Assembly: GCA_019118425.1 (NCBI GenBank)
Contig: DWYZ01000152.1
Coordinates: 1-38,623 of the forward strand
Reading direction: 5' to 3'
DNA length: 38,623 nt
Source of the DNA: Candidatus Blautia faecavium
Lineage (GTDB): Bacteria > Bacillota > Clostridia > Lachnospirales > Lachnospiraceae
Shown: piece after piece, positions 8,316-16,684 of the stretch
Position numbering within the stretch: position 1 is the first letter of the stretch
How the letters are laid out: each line of letters starts with the position of its first letter
Notes under the pieces: generated by a model
The model's input: the letters and a program-made list of their open reading frames with translations, nothing else
Told to the model about the DNA's origin: nothing
The model's database searches: none
Position numbers and translations under genes: made by a program

Positions 8316-9866
8316 ATGAAAGAAATCGTTACTTGCAGTGAAATGAAAGAATTAGATCACAGGACCATAAAGGATATGGGCGTCCCCTCCTGCGTACTTA
8401 TGGAACGTGCAGCCCTTAAAGTAGTGGAGGAGATGGAAAAGGATTTTACAGACAGCGAGCATATCCTTGTGGTATGCGGCAGAGGGAACAATGGCGGAGA
8501 CGGCATTGCCATTGCCAGGCTTCTCCATTTAAAAGGAGTACGGGCGGAGATCCTTCTGGCCGGAGGAGAGAAAGGGATGACAGAGGATGCGGCCCTTCAG
8601 TACAGGATTGCTGAAAATTATGGAGTACCTTTTGTGAATAACCCGCATTGGAGTGAATATACTACTATAGTAGATGCTATATTTGGCGTGGGACTGCAAA
8701 GAGATGTGGAAGGAAAATATTACCAGCTTATCCGTCAGATGAACGAAGCCCATGCCCGGAAGGTTGCAGTTGACATTCCTTCCGGTGTAAACGGGGATAA
8801 CGGAAGAGAGATGGGAATCGCATTCCTTGCAGATCTGACCGTAACCTTTGCATTCCGGAAACGGGGCCTATGCTTTTATCCCGGACGTATGTATGCGGGA
8901 AGGACAGTGGTGGCCGATATCGGCATCTACGGCGGCAAAGACAAGGTAAATCAGACATGGCATCTGGAAAGAAAAGACATGAAGCGCCTGCCTGAAAGAG
9001 TGGCCTACGGAAATAAAGGGACTTTTGGAAAGGTTCTCTTGGTAGCCGGATCGGAAGGAATGTGCGGAGCTGCGTTTTTAAGCGGGGCTGCGTCGTTTGC
9101 GGCAGGAGCAGGTATGGTAAAGATCCAGACTGTGGAGGAAAACAGGATTCCTCTGCAGACCCTGCTTCCGGAGGCGATCGTTTCCTGTGCTTTTAATGAG
9201 GAGGAAAACGAAAAAGCTCTTGACTGGTGCGATGTCATTGTCATAGGACCGGGGCTTGGTATGTCCGGAAAGAGCAGGGAGCGTGCACAGTGGTTTCTTT
9301 CCAGAGGACACAGCGCGGGAAAACCTGTGATCGCCGATGCAGATACATTAAACTTATTGGCAATGTACCCTGAATGGCGTAAGTATCTGGGCGAAAAAAT
9401 GATAGTGACGCCCCATTTAGGTGAAATGAGCCGGCTTTGCGGCAGGAGCATCGGAGAAATCCAGAATACCATGGCTGAGACGGCCGCTGAATTTTCAAGA
9501 GAGACGGGTGCGGTCTGTGTTCTGAAGGACGCATGTACGGTGATCACAGACGCAGTGGGAAACACCTGCCTGAATCTGTCTGGAAATGCAGGAATGGGTA
9601 CTGCAGGCAGCGGCGATGTGCTTTCCGGCGTACTGGCGGCAGTATGCTGTATGTATCTGCCTTATCCTGAGACTGCGCCGGACATGGGAATGCAGGCTGC
9701 CCTTGGAGTTTATCTTCATGGGATTGCCGGAGATATGGCGGCGAAAAAGCTGGGAATGCACGGTATGACAGCAAGAGATATTATCAGGATGCTGCCGGAG
9801 GCTTTAAAAAAAGAGGTAGAAGCTAATGGCAGAATACAGGATGGAGGAAAACATGAAAGAGCATAA
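8316..9866 (+). CDS. nnr: bifunctional NAD(P)H-hydrate epimerase / ADP-dependent NAD(P)H-hydrate dehydratase
   Basis: N-term YjeF_N (VVCGRGNNGGDGIAIARLL, DIPSGVNGDNG) plus C-term carbohydrate kinase-like domain (VTPHLGEMSRL, GNAGMGTAGSGDVLSGVLAA). Confidence 0.93.
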   Translation: MKEIVTCSEMKELDHRTIKDMGVPSCVLMERAALKVVEEMEKDFTDSEHILVVCGRGNNGGDGIAIARLLHLKGVRAEILLAGGEKGMTEDAALQYRIAENYGVPFVNNPHWSEYTTIVDAIFGVGLQRDVEGKYYQLIRQMNEAHARKVAVDIPSGVNGDNGREMGIAFLADLTVTFAFRKRGLCFYPGRMYAGRTVVADIGIYGGKDKVNQTWHLERKDMKRLPERVAYGNKGTFGKVLLVAGSEGMCGAAFLSGAASFAAGAGMVKIQTVEENRIPLQTLLPEAIVSCAFNEEENEKALDWCDVIVIGPGLGMSGKSRERAQWFLSRGHSAGKPVIADADTLNLLAMYPEWRKYLGEKMIVTPHLGEMSRLCGRSIGEIQNTMAETAAEFSRETGAVCVLKDACTVITDAVGNTCLNLSGNAGMGTAGSGDVLSGVLAAVCCMYLPYPETAPDMGMQAALGVYLHGIAGDMAAKKLGMHGMTARDIIRMLPEALKKEVEANGRIQDGGKHERA

Positions 9867-11022
9867 GAGAGTAAGGGCGGTTATATCATTAGATGCCATT
9901 GCCCATAACTTCCAGGAAATGAAAAATCAGATTGCGGAAGGAACAAAGATCATTGCAGTGATCAAGGCAGACGGATACGGACACGGAGCGGACGCAATTG
10001 CCAGACTGATCCATGATTACGATTATATCTGGGGATTTGCCACAGCTACAGCGGAGGAGGCTTTAAAGCTGCGCCAGGCAGGGGTAACGAAGCCTGTGCT
10101 GATTCTGGGGCTTGTGTTTGAAGAATATTTTAAGGAACTTATCGAACAGGATATCCGGATAGCCGTGTGTGATCTGAATACGGCACGGAAGCTGAATGAG
10201 GAAGCAAAAAGGCAAAAGAAAACAGTACATATTCATCTGGCTGTAGACACGGGGATGTCCAGGATCGGTTATGCGGATGTGCCGGATAATATAGACGAGA
10301 TCAAGGAAATTTCCATGCTGCCTTATTTGGATATAGAAGGGATGTTCACTCATTTTGCCAGGGCAGACGAGTATGACAGGAGCCCTGCTCTTTTGCAGCT
10401 GGACAGGTATTTGGTCTTTTTGGATATGCTGGAGCAGGCGGGAATCCATATTCCTGTGCGCCATTGCTCTAACAGTGCCGGGATCATCCGGGTTCCGGAA
10501 GCTAATTTAAGTGCTGTGCGGGCAGGAATTACCATTTACGGGATCTATCCTTCTGACGAGGTGGAAAGGGATGTGATCCGGCTTTGGCCGGCTATGGAAC
10601 TGAAAAGCTCCGTCTCCTATGTGAAAGGAGTAGAGCCGGGGAAAGAAATCAGCTACGGAGGAACCTATGTGACCGATCGCCACTCCAGGATCGCGACTAT
10701 CCCTGTAGGCTATGCGGACGGCTATCCCCGGACCTTATCCGGAAAAGGCTGGGTATTGATCCATGGAAAAAAGGCGCCTATCCGGGGACGCGTCTGCATG
10801 GATCAGTTTATGGTCGATGTGACGGATATTCCGGATGTAAAACCAGGAGATGAGGTGACCCTGATCGGAAGAGACGGAGAGGAATGTATCCATGTGGAAG
10901 AATTAGGAAAACTGAGCGGAAGATTTTCCTATGAATTTGTATGTGAGATCAGTAAGCGCGTTCCCAGAGTTTATATAAAAGACGGAAAGATATGGGAAGA
11001 GCAGGACTATTATAAGGGGTAA
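9853..11022 (+). CDS. alr: alanine racemase
   Basis: AVIKADGYGHGA PLP motif, VDTGMSRIGY, GRVCMDQFMVDVTD; ATG at 9853 preceded by GGAGG. Confidence 0.95.
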   Translation: MKEHKRVRAVISLDAIAHNFQEMKNQIAEGTKIIAVIKADGYGHGADAIARLIHDYDYIWGFATATAEEALKLRQAGVTKPVLILGLVFEEYFKELIEQDIRIAVCDLNTARKLNEEAKRQKKTVHIHLAVDTGMSRIGYADVPDNIDEIKEISMLPYLDIEGMFTHFARADEYDRSPALLQLDRYLVFLDMLEQAGIHIPVRHCSNSAGIIRVPEANLSAVRAGITIYGIYPSDEVERDVIRLWPAMELKSSVSYVKGVEPGKEISYGGTYVTDRHSRIATIPVGYADGYPRTLSGKGWVLIHGKKAPIRGRVCMDQFMVDVTDIPDVKPGDEVTLIGRDGEECIHVEELGKLSGRFSYEFVCEISKRVPRVYIKDGKIWEEQDYYKG

Positions 11023-11124
11023 GACTATTAAGACGATAACCACGCATGTATACACAAGAAAAATATGGAGATACTAATTCTAGAATACGGCGGATGCCGG
11101 AGACAGAATCGGAGTGTGAATTGT

Positions 11125-11472
11125 GTGGTAATAAAAAGAGGGGATATATTTTATGCAGATTTAAGACCAGTGGTGGGAAGTGAACAGGGCGGTGTGCGGC
11201 CGGTCCTGATCATTCAGAATGATGTGGGAAACCGGCACAGTCCCACCGTTATCTGCGCTGCCATTACATCTAAAATGAACAAGGCAAAACTGCCGACACA
11301 TATTGAGATCGATGCTTCTGCTTATGGAATCGAGAAGGATTCCGTGATCCTTTTAGAGCAGCTGCGCACCATTGATAAAAGAAGACTGAAGGATAAGGTT
11401 TGCCACTTGGATCAGGTGATGCTGGACCGGGTGAACCATGCTCTTGAGATCAGTTTGGAACTGACGTTTTAA
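11125..11472 (+). CDS. MazF/PemK-family mRNA interferase (EndoA-like)
   Basis: [30 protein letters not shown]..., [12 protein letters not shown]; probable GTG start near 11125. Confidence 0.9.
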   Translation: MVIKRGDIFYADLRPVVGSEQGGVRPVLIIQNDVGNRHSPTVICAAITSKMNKAKLPTHIEIDASAYGIEKDSVILLEQLRTIDKRRLKDKVCHLDQVMLDRVNHALEISLELTF

Positions 11473-11546
11473 GACGGCAGGAAGGTGTTTATATCTTTTT
11501 GCCTGACAGAAGCCGGACCACAGCCCTTTTTGCGCTGAAAAAGATG

Positions 11547-11605
11547 GACACATGTCACACCGTAACCACGCACCCGCTGCGTGGTTACGGGCTAGTATGA
11601 ATCAG
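11547..11605 (+). mobile_element. 59-bp palindromic MITE/REP-like element, copy 1
   Basis: 13-bp perfect stem CCGTAACCACGCA-CCCGC-TGCGTGGTTACGG; 46/59 ungapped identity to 23609-23667; flanked by imperfect 9-bp direct repeat (aaaaagatg/caaaggatg). Confidence 0.75.
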
Positions 11606-11623
11606 CAAAGGATGTGGTCCGGC

Positions 11624-12349
11624 TTATTTCATCCCCCTGGCGCCCAGTGCCTTAAGGATATGAGGGATTTCCCGGGATTCTGACAGAATCTGATAAAAAG
11701 GTTCTTTTATATCCCAGAGATAATGGGCATCCGAACTGCAGAGGATCTGGCAGGAATGAAGATATGGGTTCGCTTTCTGGAGAGAATGCAGGTTCCTAAG
11801 GTCGTGGAGCTCTGCGCAGGTGAAGCTGCTCTTTGGAGGAATAAACCCCAGATTAGAGATCAGACTTGTAGAAGATTTATCCAGATGAGCCGGAAATGCC
11901 AGTCCATGATAGGAAGAGACAAGGGAATCCGTTTGTTCAAAAGAAATGTCTGTGGCATTGATCAGCAGATTTTCCACCCGCCCGGTCTCTTCGTCCTTTT
12001 CGTTTATGATCTGCTGTTTCCCAAAGATATGCTCTTTATTTTTTACAGGAAGCATATGTCCGTAAACATAAGCGTCAAAGGCCATGGCGTCCTCAAGAGA
12101 AGGAAACAGGCAGACCACATGGACCTCCTCGGCGGTACACAGCTCCATGCCCGGGATCACTGTGACTCCATATTCCTTTCCGTGATACATGGCTGCCGGA
12201 CAGTTTTTGCAGGAATTATGATCTGTCAGAGCGATCACGTCCAGCCCTTTTACGGCAGCCATTCCCACTATATTCCCGGGCGTCATGTCATCGTCTCCGC
12301 AGGGAGAGAGACAGGAATGGATATGAAGGTCATAGTACAAGGGGATCAT
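11624..12349 (-). CDS. PHP-domain phosphoesterase
   Basis: YYDLHIHSCLSPCGDD, ALTDHNSCKNC, SSDAHYL metal-binding motifs. Confidence 0.88.
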   Translation of the reverse strand: MIPLYYDLHIHSCLSPCGDDDMTPGNIVGMAAVKGLDVIALTDHNSCKNCPAAMYHGKEYGVTVIPGMELCTAEEVHVVCLFPSLEDAMAFDAYVYGHMLPVKNKEHIFGKQQIINEKDEETGRVENLLINATDISFEQTDSLVSSYHGLAFPAHLDKSSTSLISNLGFIPPKSSFTCAELHDLRNLHSLQKANPYLHSCQILCSSDAHYLWDIKEPFYQILSESREIPHILKALGARGMK

Positions 12350-12681
12350 TGTTCCGCCCTCAGCCTGTGGATAGCCAGAGCTGTGTCAAAAATGGGCAGA
12401 TCCGTCTCAAAGACCGTGATGCCTTCGTCTATGGCACACTTCTTATCACTTTCATTTAGATGGACTCCCTCTGCAAGGATCACACAGGCAGTGTCAGTAA
12501 GGGAAGCCACAGCAATGGTATTTTTATTGGCCATTACCGTTACCCAGGCGCAGCCGGAAGGAGCCTTGGACATGGCGATGCTCAGGAGGTCGCAGCAAAA
12601 TACGCCGGTTATGGTTTCTTCCATTTTTCCCTGGGCAGCAAGCCTGCATTCTTTTATCCGGGCAATCTCTTTTACAGTCAT
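12346..12681 (-). CDS. DRTGG-domain-like protein
   Basis: ORF MTVKEIARIKECRLAAQGKMEETITGVFCCDLLSIAMSKAPSGCAWVTVMANKNTIAVASLTDTACVILAEG; RBS aaagga; overlaps the PHP gene. Confidence 0.75.
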   Translation of the reverse strand: MTVKEIARIKECRLAAQGKMEETITGVFCCDLLSIAMSKAPSGCAWVTVMANKNTIAVASLTDTACVILAEGVHLNESDKKCAIDEGITVFETDLPIFDTALAIHRLRAEQ

Positions 12682-12718
12682 ATTAATCACATCCTTTCTG
12701 GCCGGCAGACAGCAAAGT

Positions 12719-14098
12719 TTAAATCTGCCGGTTTAAGTCTTTTAATTCATCCATTAATCTTTGGATATTTTCTTTTACTTCCGGAGGTGACGGAGCTTTA
12801 GATTCCTGCTGCTGGATGGTTCCGGCCAGGTTTTGTATCTCGTCTGACAGACGGTTTATGGAATCCCGGAATACATAAGTGCAGTCATTGATGCTGGCCT
12901 CTCCGCGGACAATATCCTCTGCAAGTGCCTGACAGGTCGGGGCTCCGCAGGAACCGCAGTCAAGACCGGGAAGCTGTTTGGTGAGGGACTCTACTGTTTT
13001 CATCATGTGCAGACTTTCTTTAAAAGTACTGCCTAAACGGAATACCGGTTCATATTCAATGCGGCCGTTCCATTTCAGATCCAGATCAGGATAAGATTCC
13101 AGGTGATTTTGGGCCACCGGAAGATAGCGGGTGATCTTTTTCGTCTTGCTCTCTGCCACATAAGGATTTTCTACAGTGAGGACGCCGCCTACACAGCCTC
13201 CGTTACAGGCGTTTAATTCTACGAATTTCAACCCATGTATTTTTTCGTCTTCTAATCCCTCCAGAACCCGCAGAACATTGACAATGCCGTCTGCGGCCAG
13301 ATAGCTGTCAGTGATGATGCCTGCCGCTTCTCCGCCGCGGTTGCTCCAGCCAATGCCGATCCGTCCGGATTTAGAAAGAGGTGGCGCGTCTACGGCATGT
13401 TTCATATGAGGAAGAAGGAGGGGATAGACCTCTTTTATAGCTACCACGTTGTCGATATCGCTTTTTTCGATTCCCAGAGGGGCCTTGGCATAGGAAACCT
13501 TGGAAGGACAGGGAGAAATAAAGATGATCCCGATCTCCGAGGGGGAAAGCCCTGTTTTTTTGACAGCATTTTTACGTGCGATTTCCGCCGCAATCTCCAC
13601 AGGGGGCTTCAGGGGAAGCAGCCTGGGAATCAGGGCCGGGAATTTTACCCGTACCAGCCGTACGATGGAAGGACATGCAGTGCTGATAAAGGGCGCTTCA
13701 TCCTGGTGTTCTTTTATGTAGGCGCGGGTGGCTTCCGATACCAGCTCAGCAGCGGCGCTAACCTCAAAGACATCGTCGAAGCCCAGCTTTAATAAGGCGT
13801 TCAGTACAATATCCGGACTGGACAGGTTATTATACTGGGCATACAGAGAGGGAGCAGGAAGAGCAACTGTATATTTAAAGTTGTTCAGCACATCCAAAGA
13901 GTCATATTCCGGTATTTTCGCGTGGTGCGGACAGGACTGGACGCATCTGCCGCAGTCAACGCAGAATTTATCTATAATGTGCGCTTTTCCGTTATGTACC
14001 CGGATAGCCTGGGTAGGACACTGCTTAATGCAGTTGTAACAGCCTCTGCAGGCATTTTCATTCAGGCGTACGGAGCGTATAAATTTGTACATATTCAT
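12719..14098 (-). CDS. [FeFe]-hydrogenase large-subunit-like protein (putative group D / sensory-type), ferredoxin + H-cluster-like + C-terminal Fe-S (CGSCGxPxC) domain
   Basis: 2x[4Fe-4S] CRGCYNCIKQCP / CVDCGRCVQSCP; STACPSIVRLV, SPCPSKVSY, NACNGGCVGG; LDCGSCGAPTCQALAEDIV. Confidence 0.85.
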   Translation of the reverse strand: MNMYKFIRSVRLNENACRGCYNCIKQCPTQAIRVHNGKAHIIDKFCVDCGRCVQSCPHHAKIPEYDSLDVLNNFKYTVALPAPSLYAQYNNLSSPDIVLNALLKLGFDDVFEVSAAAELVSEATRAYIKEHQDEAPFISTACPSIVRLVRVKFPALIPRLLPLKPPVEIAAEIARKNAVKKTGLSPSEIGIIFISPCPSKVSYAKAPLGIEKSDIDNVVAIKEVYPLLLPHMKHAVDAPPLSKSGRIGIGWSNRGGEAAGIITDSYLAADGIVNVLRVLEGLEDEKIHGLKFVELNACNGGCVGGVLTVENPYVAESKTKKITRYLPVAQNHLESYPDLDLKWNGRIEYEPVFRLGSTFKESLHMMKTVESLTKQLPGLDCGSCGAPTCQALAEDIVRGEASINDCTYVFRDSINRLSDEIQNLAGTIQQQESKAPSPPEVKENIQRLMDELKDLNRQI

Positions 14099-14110
14099 GG
14101 CGTTCACCTC

Positions 14111-14533
14111 CTAGATATGGACATCCATGGTGACAGTGGTACCCTTTCCCAGTGTAGACTCGATTTCCATACGGTCGGAATATTTTTTCATGTTAGGCAG
14201 TCCCATACCGGCTCCGAATCCCAGAGAGCGGACGTTTTCCGGCGCGGTGGAGTAGCCTTCCTCCATTGCCTTGGAGATATCCGGGATTCCTGGTCCTTGG
14301 TCTTTCAGGACGATCTTAATATTATCGTCGCTGATCTCCACAGTGATGATGCCTCCATTGGCATGGATGACCATATTGATTTCCCCTTCATACATGGCAA
14401 TGGCCACCTTTCGGACAACCGTATTGCTGACTCCCATCATTTTCAATTTGTTTTTAATGTCGCTGCTGGCTTCCCCGGCTCTTGTGAAATCATCTCCGGG
14501 GATTTCATAGCGGAATGTGATGCTTTCGCTCAT
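14111..14533 (-). CDS. anti-sigma regulatory factor / RsbW-like Ser/Thr kinase ATPase
   Basis: KVAIAMYEGEINMVIHANGG (N-box), VLKDQGPGIPDISKAMEEG (G1), GFGAGMGLPNMKKYSD (G2). Confidence 0.88.
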   Translation of the reverse strand: MSESITFRYEIPGDDFTRAGEASSDIKNKLKMMGVSNTVVRKVAIAMYEGEINMVIHANGGIITVEISDDNIKIVLKDQGPGIPDISKAMEEGYSTAPENVRSLGFGAGMGLPNMKKYSDRMEIESTLGKGTTVTMDVHI

Positions 14534-14878
14534 TTACGCACCTCCCCGAAGACCGTTTAAGTACAGGATGCCGCAAGTGGTAAACATATGGTGGGTGGTT
14601 GCAAGGATCACGATATTTTTTTCCCTGGCCAGACGCAGGATAGGCTCGTCCGGACTTTTTCCCCGGACAAAGATGATACAGACGATATCCAGCATTTCGG
14701 CAGTCCTGACTACCTGGGGATTGCATAGGCCAGTTACTAATATAGACTGTTCTTTGGCGTAGGCAAGAACATCGCTCATCATATCTGAGGAAAAAACGAA
14801 TTCTGCATCCTGATCCAGCAGTTCCTCGCCGAATAGCACATGGGCATCCAGCAGTTCTTGAATAGTTCTGATCGTCAT
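14534..14878 (-). CDS. DRTGG-domain protein
   Basis: MTIRTIQELLDAHVLFGEELLDQDAEFVFSSDMMSDVLAYAKEQSILVTGLCNPQVVRTAEM...; RBS AAGGAGGTC upstream of ATG 14878. Confidence 0.8.
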   Translation of the reverse strand: MTIRTIQELLDAHVLFGEELLDQDAEFVFSSDMMSDVLAYAKEQSILVTGLCNPQVVRTAEMLDIVCIIFVRGKSPDEPILRLAREKNIVILATTHHMFTTCGILYLNGLRGGA

Positions 14879-14924
14879 AAAGACCTCCTTTTGGTTCAGA
14901 TGTCTGTGGCAAAGATTTTTATTA

Positions 14925-14953
14925 AGTATAACATTCATACTATTTAAAAACAA
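14925..14953 (-). promoter_or_regulatory. sigma-A promoter for the minus-strand signalling operon (TTGTTT-17-TATACT)
   Basis: reverse-strand -35 at 14948-14953 and -10 at 14925-14930. Confidence 0.7.
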
Positions 14954-15110
14954 TCAAATTATTTTCAAATAATAATGAGAAAAGTAGAGAAAAATGGGAT
15001 GGAATAATGATAAAAACATATTTGTAGTAAAAATAGACAAATCAGTCTCTTGAATTTTGTGCAGAAATGCAGAAAAAATAAAAGAAATAGAAAATAGACT
15101 TGTTCTATGT

Positions 15111-15146
15111 TATGATAAATTTGTGACAGGAGTGTCAATATGTTAA
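15111..15146 (+). promoter_or_regulatory. hyd operon promoter/operator region: -10 TATGAT followed by palindrome TGACA-GGAG-TGTCA and a TGTTAA half-site
   Basis: TATGAT 15111-15116; TGACA 15124-15128 / TGTCA 15133-15137; TATGTTAAC 15139-15147. Confidence 0.45.
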
Positions 15147-15206
15147 CGTGGTTATAGATAAGAGTGAGATGAGTATAAGAAATAAGATTTAAGAGGAGGT
15201 AAGAAA

Positions 15207-15701
15207 ATGCAGCCAAAGAAGCAGACCGTTCCTTTTAAAGGAACAAAAGAGCAGGAAGACGCCCTGAAACAGGCGATCAAGGAGCTCAGAGAGGAAAAAG
15301 GAGCATTGATGCCTGTTCTCCAAAAGGCACAGGAAATCTACGGATATCTGCCCCTGGAGGTACAAAAGATCATTGCCAATGAGATGGAAATTCCTCTGGA
15401 GAGAGTATATGGTGTTTCTACTTTTTATTCACAGTTTACCCTGAATCCCAAGGGAAGAAACCGGATATCCGTCTGTCTTGGAACTGCGTGCTATGTTAAG
15501 GGTTCCGGAGATATTTACAATGCTTTGATGGAAAAGCTTGGGATCGTAGGTGGAGAATGTACGCCGGACGGAAGATTTTCCCTGGATGCCTGCCGCTGCG
15601 TAGGCGCCTGCGGACTGGCGCCCGTCATGATGGTAAACGATGATGTATATGGCCGTCTGACCGTGGATGATATAGACGGCATATTGGAAAAATATCAGTA
15701 A
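15207..15701 (+). CDS. hydC: NADH-quinone oxidoreductase 24 kDa-like (NuoE/HydC) hydrogenase subunit
   Basis: GVSTFYSQFTLNPKGRNRISVCLGTACYVKGS, DACRCVGACGLAPVMMVND (4-Cys 2Fe-2S). Confidence 0.93.
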   Translation: MQPKKQTVPFKGTKEQEDALKQAIKELREEKGALMPVLQKAQEIYGYLPLEVQKIIANEMEIPLERVYGVSTFYSQFTLNPKGRNRISVCLGTACYVKGSGDIYNALMEKLGIVGGECTPDGRFSLDACRCVGACGLAPVMMVNDDVYGRLTVDDIDGILEKYQ

Positions 15702-15705
15702 GCTT

Positions 15706-16263
15706 ATGATGCCGGAAATTGCGCTGAATATATTGGATGTGGCGGAAAACTCCATCCGGGCCAAGGCGTCTCTTGTAGAGATCAGTGTGTCTGTCCGTCC
15801 GAAAGAGGACAGAATGGAAGTGATCATTCGGGATAATGGCTGCGGAATGGACACGGAACAGGTAAAAAAGGTACAGGATCCTTTTTTTACCACAAGAAAG
15901 ACAAGGAAAGTAGGTCTGGGAGTACCTTTTTTTAAACAGGCTGCAGAGTGCACAGGAGGAACCTTTTCCATCACCTCAGAGAAGGGAAAGGGCACCCAGG
16001 TAAACGCTTCTTTTGTCTTGTCCAGTATAGACCGCATGCCCTTAGGCGACATCAGCGGGACCATACATACACTTGTGGTGTTTCATCCGGATAGGGATTT
16101 TATTTACCGTTATATCTATGATGATAAAAGTTTTGTTCTGGATACCAGGGAAATGAGAGAAATCTTAGGAGATATTTCTTTTCGGGAACCAGAAGTGTCG
16201 TCCTTTTTGTCGGAGTATCTAACGGAAAATAAGCAGACAGTGGACGGCGGCGTGGAAATTTAA
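15706..16263 (+). CDS. histidine-kinase-like ATPase (HATPase_c) protein
   Basis: LDVAENSIRAKASLVEI (N-box), VIIRDNGCGMD (G1), KVGLGVPFFKQAAECTGG (G2). Confidence 0.85.
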   Translation: MMPEIALNILDVAENSIRAKASLVEISVSVRPKEDRMEVIIRDNGCGMDTEQVKKVQDPFFTTRKTRKVGLGVPFFKQAAECTGGTFSITSEKGKGTQVNASFVLSSIDRMPLGDISGTIHTLVVFHPDRDFIYRYIYDDKSFVLDTREMREILGDISFREPEVSSFLSEYLTENKQTVDGGVEI

Positions 16264-16284
16264 CCTTAGAAATGGAGGAAGTTT

Positions 16285-16665
16285 ATGAAGACTCTGGAAG
16301 AATTAAAAGCGATCCGAGAAAAAATGGAAGGCAGGATCCATATGCGTTCGGAAGACGAAAAACAGATCCGCGTAGTTGTAGGAATGGCTACCTGCGGAAT
16401 CGCCAGCGGGGCAAGGCCGGTTCTGACGACTCTCTCAGACGCGGTACAGGAATTGGGTCTGGATAATGTAATGGTGACACAGACAGGGTGCATCGGGCTC
16501 TGCCAGTATGAACCCATCGTAGAGGTGATACAGCCTGGAAAAGAAAAAGTAACTTACGTAAAGATGAATCCCGAGAAAGCCATGGAGGTAGTGAGACTGC
16601 ACCTTGTGGACGGACAGGTGGTTACCAAATATACCCTTGGAGCTGAAAAAATAGGAGAAAAATAA
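16285..16665 (+). CDS. thioredoxin-like [2Fe-2S] ferredoxin
   Basis: VVGMATCGIASGARPV...VMVTQTGCIGLCQYEPIVEV 4-Cys pattern. Confidence 0.88.
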   Translation: MKTLEELKAIREKMEGRIHMRSEDEKQIRVVVGMATCGIASGARPVLTTLSDAVQELGLDNVMVTQTGCIGLCQYEPIVEVIQPGKEKVTYVKMNPEKAMEVVRLHLVDGQVVTKYTLGAEKIGEK

Positions 16666-16684
16666 CGAAGAGGAGGCAAAAGAT

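Noticed and set aside
11037-11046. Further copy of the palindromic element (TAACCACGCA)
   Set aside because: Only 10 bp match; no second arm or conserved flank.
11723-12736. 337-aa plus-strand ORF opposite the PHP/DRTGG genes
   Set aside because: PHP metal-binding motifs and RBSs support the minus strand; the plus ORF shows no family signature.
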